Below are positions 56,490 through 64,000 of a stretch of 64,000 bases of DNA, piece after piece (position 1 is the first letter of the stretch; each line of letters begins with the position of its first letter). This DNA comes from Distichodus sexfasciatus (taxonomy: Eukaryota; Chordata; Actinopteri; Characiformes; Distichodontidae). Under the pieces are notes generated by a model. That model had not been told where the DNA came from. It saw nothing but the letters and a program-made list of their open reading frames with translations, and made no database searches. The stretch is from positions 932,042-996,041 of the forward strand of contig JAVGVS010000043.1 of assembly GCA_032718565.1 (NCBI GenBank), written 5' to 3'. Both the position numbers and the translations under genes were made by a program.

Positions 56490-57720
56490 ATGCGTATCAC
56501 CTACAACAGACACACCCTGCTCGAAATCGGAAGAAAATACACAATTCCTCCGCCAAATCTGCCGTCGGAGATGCTACAGAGCCTGGGCGAGGCAACGAGG
56601 CGCAGCTGGGCGAAATGGAAGCGCTGTTCCCGGAAACAGAAGCGGGGCAAGCGTGCAGGCTTTAGCACGAGGCTAAAAGCTAACCCGGCCCGACCGGCAC
56701 TTCCATCTGTCCTGCTCTCCAACGTCCACTCACTGGACAATAAAATGGACTATCTGTGGCTCCAGCAATCAAGCCAGCGTGAGGTAAAGAACTGCTGCGT
56801 TTTTATCTTCACGGAAACGTGGCTGAACGCAGACATTGCGGACTCGGCTATCCAGCTAAGTGGGCTAGCATGCTATCGGGCCGACAGAGAAGCCTCTTTG
56901 TCCGGTAAGAGCCGCGGAGGCGGGTTGTGCTTCTACATTAACAAACTCTGGTGTACGAACTCTGCTGAAGTGAGTCGCCACTGCTCACCACAGATAGTTT
57001 CTCTTCATAAAGTGCCGCCCGTTCTACCTGCCGAGAGAATTCTCCGTGGTGCTAATCATAGCCGTGTACCTGCCGCCTAGCGCTAATGCTAACCTGGCGC
57101 TAGCCGAACTGTACGAGGCTATCAACAAGCTCCAGACCACGCACCCGGACGGATTTCTCATCATTGCCGGCGACTTCAACCACGGGAACCTGAAGTCAGT
57201 TCTCCCCAAATTCCATCAACATGTGGACTTTGCTACGAGGGGGGAGAACTGCCTGGATAAAGTTTACACCAACGTGCATGGTGCCTACAAAGCAGCAGTG
57301 CGCCCACACATCGGCTCTTCAGACCACGCTACAGTGATGCTGCTGCCCGCATACTCATCGCTGCTGAAGCGCACGAGACCTGCCAGGAAGACCATCAGAG
57401 TCTGGCCCAGTGGAGCTGTCTCAGCACTCCAGGACTGTTTTGAGTGCATGGACTGGAATGTTTTTAAAGAGGCGGCGACGTACGACGGCTGCGTTAACCT
57501 GGACGAGTTTGCAGAATCTGTGACTTGCTACATCTCCAAGTGCATAGAGGATGTTACCGTCCTGAAGAACATCACCACTAGAGCCAACGAGAAGCCCTGG
57601 TTCACAGCACAGGTGCGTGCGCTGCTGAGAGAGAGAGATGCTGCTTTCCGGTCCGGGAGTAAAGCTGCCCTCAGAACAGCCAGGGCTAACCTCTCTCGCT
57701 CTATCCGTCAAGCAAAGTGA
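56490..57720 (+). pseudogene. LINE endonuclease region (APE-type) with frameshift and nonsense
   Basis: LPSVLLSNVHSLDNKMDYL opens the endonuclease. Catalytic blocks visible: FTETWLNADI (Glu), LIIAGDFNHGNL (Asp/Asn) and IGSSDHATVML (Ser-Asp-His). The frame shifts near 57000, after which CRPFYLPREFSVV continues in another frame, and TGA at 57718-57720 interrupts it again. The enzyme nicks target DNA to prime reverse transcription in active elements. Confidence 0.8.
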
Positions 57721-59361
57721 GCGCACGCAAAAAAGATCCAGAACCATTTCAACAACACAAAAGACTCTCGCAGGCTATGGCAGGGCATCCAGGCTGTCAC
57801 CCAATACAAGCCAGCACCAAGCAGCTGTGAGGGGGATGCCACACTCCCTGAGGAACTGAACAAGTTCTACGCACGGTTTGATGCACTGAACAACACGCAG
57901 ACGACAAAAGCAACGCCTCCCATCACCGACCAGACCATCTCTCTGCCTGCAGCTGATGTGAGGAGAACCTTCGCCAAGGTCAACCCACGAAAAGCTGCCG
58001 GTCCAGACAACATTCCAGGTCGTGTGCTGAGAGAATGCGCTGACCAGCTAGCCGAGGTGTTCACGGACATCTTCAACACTTCGCTGAGCCAGATGATCGT
58101 CCCAGCGTGCTTCAAGTCCACCACCATCATCCCAGTGCCAAAGAAATCTTCAGTTTCCTGCCTGAATGACTACCGGCCCATCGCTCTGACCCCCATCACC
58201 ATGAAGTGCCTTGAGAGACTTGTCATGGCACAGGTGAAAGGCAACCTCCCCCACTCACTGGACCCTCTGCAGTTTGCCTATCGCACAAACATGTCAACTG
58301 AGGACGCGATATCCACTGCACTTCACCTTTCCCTCTCACACTTGGACAATAAAGACTCTTATGTTAGATTGCTGTTCATAGACTTTAGTTCAGCATTCAA
58401 CACCATCATCCCCCAAAGACTGTGTATGAAACTGAGCAAGCTGGGACTGAGCACCTCACTCTGTAACTGGATTCTGGATTTCCTGTCAGAGAGACCTCAG
58501 TCCTTCCGAATCGGCGACAACATTTCCAGCACCATCAGGCTGAGTACCGGAGCTCCTCAGGGCTGCGTTCTCAGTCCACTTTTGTTCACACTCCTGACTC
58601 ACGACTGCACCGCCCTGCACAGCTCAAACCACATCATCAAATTCGCCAATGACACGACCGTGGTGGGGCTCATCAGCAACAACGATGAGTCGGCGTATAG
58701 AGATGAGGTTCAGCAGCTGGCTGCCTGGTGCAGTGAGAACAACCTGTCGCTGAATGTGGACAAAACAAAGGAAATGATCGTCGACTTCAGGAGAACTCGC
58801 TCCACCCACACACCACTCAGCATCCACGGCTCCACGGTTGAGACTGTAAAAAACACCAAGTTCCTGGGAGTTCACATCTCAGACGATCTTACCTGGACCA
58901 CCAACACCACCTCCATCACCAAAAAGGCCCAGCAGCGTCTCCACTTCCTGAGACGGCTGAAGCGAGCCAACCTGCCCCCTCCCACCCTCACCGCATTCTA
59001 CAGGGGCACCATAGAGAGCGTCCTGACCAGCTGCATCTCTGCCTGGTTCGGTAACAGTGCTGTTGCCGATATCAGGCGGCTTCAAAGGGTGGTCAAAACA
59101 GCTGGCAACATCATCGGAGCGTCTCTTCCGCCGCTGCAGGACATCTTCTACAAGCGCTGCATCAGAAGGGCCTCCTGCATCGTGCTCGACCCCTCACACC
59201 CTTCACACAGACTGTTCACACTCCTTCCATCTGGCAGACACTTTCGCAGCATCAGGTCTCGATCCTCCAGGATGCGTGATAGCTTCTTCCCACAAGCCAT
59301 CAGACTCTTGAACTCACTCCCTGCCATCACACTTCCCCCCACACACACACCTGGACTGTGA
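57721..59361 (+). pseudogene. LINE reverse transcriptase with altered active site
   Basis: The frame is open from 57721 straight after the TGA, in phase with the endonuclease. Motifs: NPRKAAGPDNIPGRVL, LNDYRPIALTPITMKCLERL, LQFAYRTNMSTEDA, LLFIDFSSAFNTIIPQ (first Asp), LSTGAPQGCVLSPLLF, and KFANDTTVVGL, where the conserved FADD is FAND, so one catalytic aspartate is lost at about 58648. The C-terminal thumb region (AFYRGTIESVLTSCISAWFG and following) is complete to the stop at 59359-59361. Confidence 0.85.
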
Positions 59362-60080
59362 AGAAACTGTTTCTGTTGCACCACTGCACTTTACTGCACC
59401 TTACTTTACACACCATCGTCACTTTGATGCACAATAACTACTGTTATGATACTGCACTGCTGCCACTTTTGCACAAACATTATATGCTGCTTTACAAATG
59501 TTTGCACATACACTGGACATTGTACACATAAATAGCCGAATATAGTATCTGTCATATTATAACCTTCTACCTCGTGCACATCCAATGTAAAATGTCAGTT
59601 TGCACCTGTTTAAATGTTTGCATATTTGCACATATACTGAACATTGTACTTGAAAATAGTCCGGATATAGTATCTGTCTATAATAACTCTACCTCTTGCA
59701 CACTCAGTGTAAATGTCAATTTCAACCTGTTAAGAATACTGCATCCTGACTTGACAAACATGTTTACCTCTATGTCTGTCTCTAGCCTCTAATTATATAT
59801 ATATAAAAAAAAAACAAAAAAACAAATCCCTGTCTAGTCTAAAATGTATATTGTACATTGTCTGGTTTAAAATGTATATTGTTTAATGTATATTTTAGTA
59901 TTTTTACTTATTTATTGTTTATTCCATGTGCCTAGTCGTGCCACTGCCTATTTATTCTCTGTTCTACTGTTCTTTGTTTGTTTGCACTGGAAATAACCTG
60001 GAGCCACGTCGTCTCGTCTCTCTATGTATCTGTACAGTATATAGCAGAGATGACAATAAAGTTGACTTTGACTTTGATTG

Positions 60081-62033
60081 CTTTGTAATCACGTCGTGAT
60101 CATTAGTATCATGCTAACATTAGCAGCATATTAAACAACAGCAGGGCAATGCAGTCTCAGATCGAAGTTAGTTTATTACAGCTAAAGGGTAATTATTTAG
60201 CCAAAAGGGTAATTCATTTTTTTCTGAGTATAGTAAGTATTGATAGTCGGGGCTAAGTGAACGCATAGATTGTGAAATAGAAACGTGAATTACTTTACTT
60301 GTAATGGTTAGCATTTCATAAGTTCAGCAGCTAAACTAGCAGCATGAACTTGCTAACATACAGCACAAGCAAAGTGACCAATGCAGTTAAAATTTAACAT
60401 ACTAGTTAAGTATCACTGTCTGGTTTAAATATGAAATGTTGGATTTCTTTAATAAAAATATGTCAACTGTTTGAAATACTCCTAAAGCATTATCCCTTTT
60501 TGTGATGTTCTAGGTTTGTCATATTTTATTACAATAAAATCCAGTAGTTAAGGATGGGTTTAGCTGTATTCCCCGTCTTGTCTTAAGAAGATTACTTCAA
60601 AAAACAAATGAATTCCTCAGTAATCATGTATTTCTGCTTAATATTAGAAAATTGAATAACTAAGGTAATGCAAGTAGGAAGGCTAAGAAATATGTTTGGA
60701 AGGTTTTTTGTGTTTTTATTTATGTCTATCAAGGAACTTGAACCACATTCACTAAGTTGTTGAATATCAGTGTTTGAATTACAGAATAGCTACAACTAAA
60801 TAATCTGTCATTCAGACATTGTCAAAATTTAGGTACAGATACTAATAAACAATAATAACTATGACAATGATACAAGACAGACTATGTACTATAATAATGT
60901 TCATGCTAAAAACAAATCACGGTGCTTTAGAAATATACAGTGTGCCTATTTTTATGACTGGCTACTCTCTGCTCTAATATACTGTGCAACGTCTGGTTAT
61001 ATTTTTTCACAGATTGCCAGTGTCTTTATAGTGGCTTAAAATGTTATGGAAGAAAGTGGGCTGAATTTTCCAAGATCAAGACTTAAGGAGGCTTTACCTT
61101 TATACCAACTCTCTTAAAATGGACATATTTCTGAAAACCTACAAATAGATTAACTGCTCAGGTAAATTAAGCCTAACAGAGACAGAGCACAGTAACAGTA
61201 AACAACTGCATCTTTCCATTTCCATTGTGCCTTTCCATTTTACTGGCACAATGTGGTCTGAACTTCAGAAGCCAAGCAGTAAAACGTAACAAGCTACTAG
61301 CAGATTGCAATTGTAGATAAAAAAAAATCCATGTCTATCATGTACCTCTGCAACATACTGTATGCTGATTCACACTTAAGCTACAGCAGCATTTGGCTTA
61401 ATACTGTGCGGTATCAGTCATGAATGGCAGTGGGTTGCAAAGGATGTAGAAAATGGTTTTAAGAATGTGGCTCAGAACTGATGTTTCAAGATTTAGTTTT
61501 GATCTTGTTTTTGTGTTTTAATGCCATACACAGCGCATACTTTATGTAAGTATTTAGACCAGCAATTAAGTGCTACATGAAAGCTCCTTTATCAGCCGTT
61601 ACAGCTCAGACTTCTTGGAACCTTCTCTAAGGTTCTAAGCTAAGTTTACTGGGAGAAAAACTATTTTGTCATTGTTTTATCGATTATTTAATTTGCAATG
61701 TATTAAGATATGTAAATGAATACTGTACTGTGCTAACATCGCTTGAATGGTTGCCATCATGTTTGTTTGTTTGTTTGTATGTTACAACAGAAAATGCTAA
61801 GCACCATTAGTGCTGTCATACTTCATTCACGTCTTCATGTTTATATTCTCAATGCTCATTGTTTGTGGCTTTTTACCTCTGTTTTGAGCTTGTTGAAATA
61901 ATATTAATTTGTGTTTGTTGGAACAATTTCTAAATAAAATTAAAAAATCAAGATTCATGGTATTTGTGCTTTTGTACTAACCACAGACTGTTATATAACA
62001 AAAATTGCATGTCAATTTATACTTCTTTGCTAT
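60081..62033. other. EnSpm interior, non-coding
   Basis: AT-rich with no ORF of note. A TTTG run (GTTTGTTTGTTTGTTTG) near 61760 and an AATAAA at about 61933. Nothing recognised. Confidence 0.4.
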
Positions 62034-62557
62034 TGTCACGAATGGTGTCGGCATGACATAAGGCGAGGTCACGGTGCAAGCCATTTATTAACAGATACTC
62101 ACAAAACCTAGAACATAAATGGGCACAAGGGCCACAAACCAAACAGAACACGTTCTTTGGAACTTGGACTTGGAAACCACAAATGAAGCACGCCGACATG
62201 GGAAGGATAGTGGGAGGGTGGACCAACAAGAGACACTGCCAACAATTAACTTATAAAGAGGGAGAGAAACAATAAACAAGATTAACGAGACAAGGGAAAA
62301 CCAATCAGAAAATAATCAGGACTAAACAACGAAGGAAGAACCAATAGAGACAGGGGGCTGGACTGAAACAAACAAAACCCAGGTGCAAGGACTAATACAC
62401 AGTGATCAACCAATGACACACAATAGGAAGGTGGGACAAAGACTTTGATTGACATAGAGCACGAGACAGAACAGAACACAGAACAATGGTGGCATCTGCT
62501 GGCCGCTTAACAAAAGTCCAGGGGCTCGTATGGCTGAAGTCTAGTGGGGTCATGACA
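62034..62557 (-). mobile_element. Solo LTR with 5-bp target duplication GCTAT
   Basis: TGTCACGAATGG at 62034 to GGGTCATGACA at 62557, flanked by GCTAT (62029-62033 and 62558-62562). On the minus strand CTTTATAAGTT then GTTAATAAATGGC, TATA and polyadenylation elements. 524 bases, same family as 16176-16689. Confidence 0.9.
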
Positions 62558-63111
62558 GCTATGTGTTACTGGTAGTGTTCTGTATTATAACAATGAGCTA
62601 TTGTCGATGAGGTAACTGTTTTTAAAAAGTCTTTAATAATATTTAACAATAATATACTGTAAATGTATAGGATATACACGTAAAATAACAGCTGATGATT
62701 GTTTAAAAAGGATAATATGATTTCAAAGAAATAGTAAAGTAAATGTAAATTTATATCATTTTTCTTTGTTTTAAGGCTAGAAATCTGTATCTTGACTATT
62801 ATTTACCATGAATAAATAGAACATCTGATGTTTTTTTTTTTTTTTGTTTAAAAGCAGTACAATACTGTATTTTAACAAATGTCAAACATTACATTGTGGA
62901 AATCCAAGTTCATTTCACAGCATTTTGTTGTTTTTATATCTTTTAAAAGATGTTTTATGATAGTGCAAATCTGTAAATCTACCAAAATTGTGCTGTAAGA
63001 TAATATTTGGTATTTAACCGTAATTTAACTGTAACCTTTTGGCAACTTTGCTGCCAGACTTCTTACTGTTTTTTTTTTTTTTTTTTTTAAAGATATTTCT
63101 TTTTTACAGTG
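62558..63111. other. EnSpm right subterminal region
   Basis: Poly-T runs (62831-62844 and 63070-63088) and TTTTTACAG-type motifs, with GGCAACTTTGCTGCCAG at 63041-63057 forming a small palindrome. Confidence 0.5.
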
Positions 63112-63184
63112 TGCTTACTCAACACTTCCAAATCTGGATTCCCTGTGTTGTACCGCTTTACTGATTTCTGACCCAATTGACCTG

Positions 63185-64000
63185 GGGCCTATACTACGAA
63201 GCGCATTTAACTAGGTCTGACTTAACTCGATGGTTAATAGCGAACTTGCACTTGACAAATCACGGTTGTCCCAGGTGGCGTTAAGCTGTAATACGAAGCG
63301 CAATAAGACGCTGATTAGTTGAATTAGCGTGAACTTATCACGGCTGTGTGCGTACTTAGAAATGGGGTGTATTCAACAGCGAAAGTCACCATTTTGAATC
63401 ATGGCGCGAGCACCGTACTTTTTGGAGGAAGATCATGCCTCATTATCATGTAAGGCTACGAGGAGCAGAAATCAGTGCTGCAGGCCAAATCAAACACCAC
63501 AGCAGCCAACAAAAGCTGCAGGCAGGCTTGTTGGCAACGCATTGCAGACCGAGTAAATGCGTAAGTACTTGTGCATTGTTCTTAGTATTACTTATTAGAC
63601 TATGTAAACATTGTCTGAAAACTTATACAATACTGTACATAAATATAGAGATAGATAGATGTCTCACATGTCAGAAGTGGCCTAATAAATTTAATACCAC
63701 CTGAAGTGCAATTACTGGGAGGTTACTCAGTATTTAATCTTGTGTTAACAATAACTAATATTTCAGATGCAGTAGCAGTGGTGGGAAGCGTACTTGGCAG
63801 CAAATTAAGATTATACATATATATATATTCCGGCGGAGAGATCCTCTCACGATTTGTGCCCCAAGGTCCAGTGGATCATCCATTACGCTCATGCTAAAGT
63901 GCAGGTTAAGTAAGAACATATTCTGGTCGGACCAGGATTAAACCCGCTGCGTAAGTTGCCATAGCAACATACCTCGTGATAAAGCTGTTCACCTTTTGTA
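63185..64000 (+). mobile_element. Harbinger-like transposon relic at the window end
   Basis: Starts GGGGCCTATACTACGAAGCG with AATACGAAGCGC near 63292, subterminal words typical of fish Harbinger/ISL2EU-like elements, and holds a Myb-like gene relic (63400-63810). From 63885 the sequence resembles the opposite end of such an element (GGACCAGGATTAAACCCG, TTGCCATAGCAACATACC). It continues past the window. Confidence 0.55.
63400..63810 (+). pseudogene. Harbinger Myb/SANT-like protein relic
   Basis: 63401-63558 reads ARAPYFLEEDHA, then shifts frame through segments corresponding to QTPQQPTK and CWQRIADRVNA, ending at donor GTAAGT (63560). A second piece near 63770-63800 reads GGKRTWQQIKI, matching the second exon at 8651-8721. 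Frameshifted and presumably dead. Confidence 0.6.

Larger units (their letters stand above)
56360..60080 (+). mobile_element. Nearly full-length non-LTR retrotransposon (LINE)
   Basis: About 3.7 kb: a short 5' leader, one ORF with APE endonuclease and reverse transcriptase (56490-59361), a 700-base 3' UTR and a tail GACAATAAAGTTGACTTTGA with TTGACT-type repeats. The 3' UTR occurs again at 20709-21445. The RT resembles jockey/BS-type LINE proteins; I cannot name the clade with certainty. It lies inside the EnSpm element. Confidence 0.85.
54296..63111. mobile_element. EnSpm/CACTA transposon, 8.8 kb, with 3-bp target duplication TGC
   Basis: Terminal inverted repeats CACTGTAAAAAA (54296-54307) and TTTTTTACAGTG (63100-63111) with TGC immediately outside on both sides (54293-54295 and 63112-63114). 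CACTG ends and 3-base duplications define fish EnSpm elements. Subterminal sequence is rich in TTTTTTACAG and TTAAAATT-like words at both ends. No transposase was found. The interior carries a hAT fragment (55172-55490), a LINE (56360-60080) and a solo LTR (62034-62557). Without the LINE and LTR it would be about 4.6 kb. Confidence 0.8.

Noticed and set aside
57867..58130. Minus-strand ORFs across the LINE (also 58624-58875, 58879-59085, 59148-59384)
   Set aside because: Antisense shadows of the reverse transcriptase.

Overview
The window is vertebrate nuclear DNA, most likely from a ray-finned (teleost) fish. It has spliced genes with GT-AG introns, long introns, and a teleost-type repeat load: DIRS tyrosine-recombinase retroelements, L2/CR1-like LINEs, hAT, PIF/Harbinger and EnSpm/CACTA DNA transposons, a tRNA-derived SINE and solo LTRs. 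An otophysan (catfish, characin or cyprinid type) is my guess from the repeats; species cannot be fixed by reading alone. I see no rRNA, functional tRNA, CRISPR array or prokaryotic gene.

The main genes form a tandem family of secreted multi-C-type-lectin-domain (CTLD) proteins, all on the + strand. Locus 1 (1837-5913) has the last four CTLD exons and two tail exons; its 5' half lies outside the window or was lost beside a DIRS insertion. Locus 2 (18245-28246) is the same gene type in decay: an isolated CTLD exon, a dead CTLD exon split by a solo LTR, a block of LINEs, then four CTLD exons with a shifted splice acceptor and a 2-base deletion, and an altered tail exon. Locus 3 (32918-40008) looks complete: a split signal peptide, eight CTLDs and two tail exons, about 1048 residues, with no transmembrane segment. 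Every CTLD is one exon bounded by phase-1 introns. Two types (A and B) alternate, and exon lengths 390-345-369-369 then 390-345-372-378 indicate an internal four-exon duplication. The domains carry a mix of QPD, EPN and degenerate sugar-binding motifs.

Between the loci are nested mobile elements: a decayed Harbinger element (about 7.9-15.1 kb) interrupted by a 3-kb element with very long inverted arms that itself holds an LTR; a deleted DIRS element (16.8-18.2 kb) in which gag abuts the tyrosine recombinase; and a deleted LINE with an esterase-type ORF1 (20.25-24.6 kb) containing a second LINE tail. The right part (43-54 kb) is repeat-poor, with no confident gene and some possibly conserved non-coding stretches. 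An 8.8-kb EnSpm/CACTA element with a TGC target duplication (54296-63111) carries a nearly complete LINE and a solo LTR. The window ends in another Harbinger relic.

How the genes work together: the lectin loci are paralogues from segmental duplication, probably making secreted carbohydrate-recognition proteins. The transposons explain most of the remaining sequence and much of the breakage of locus 2.
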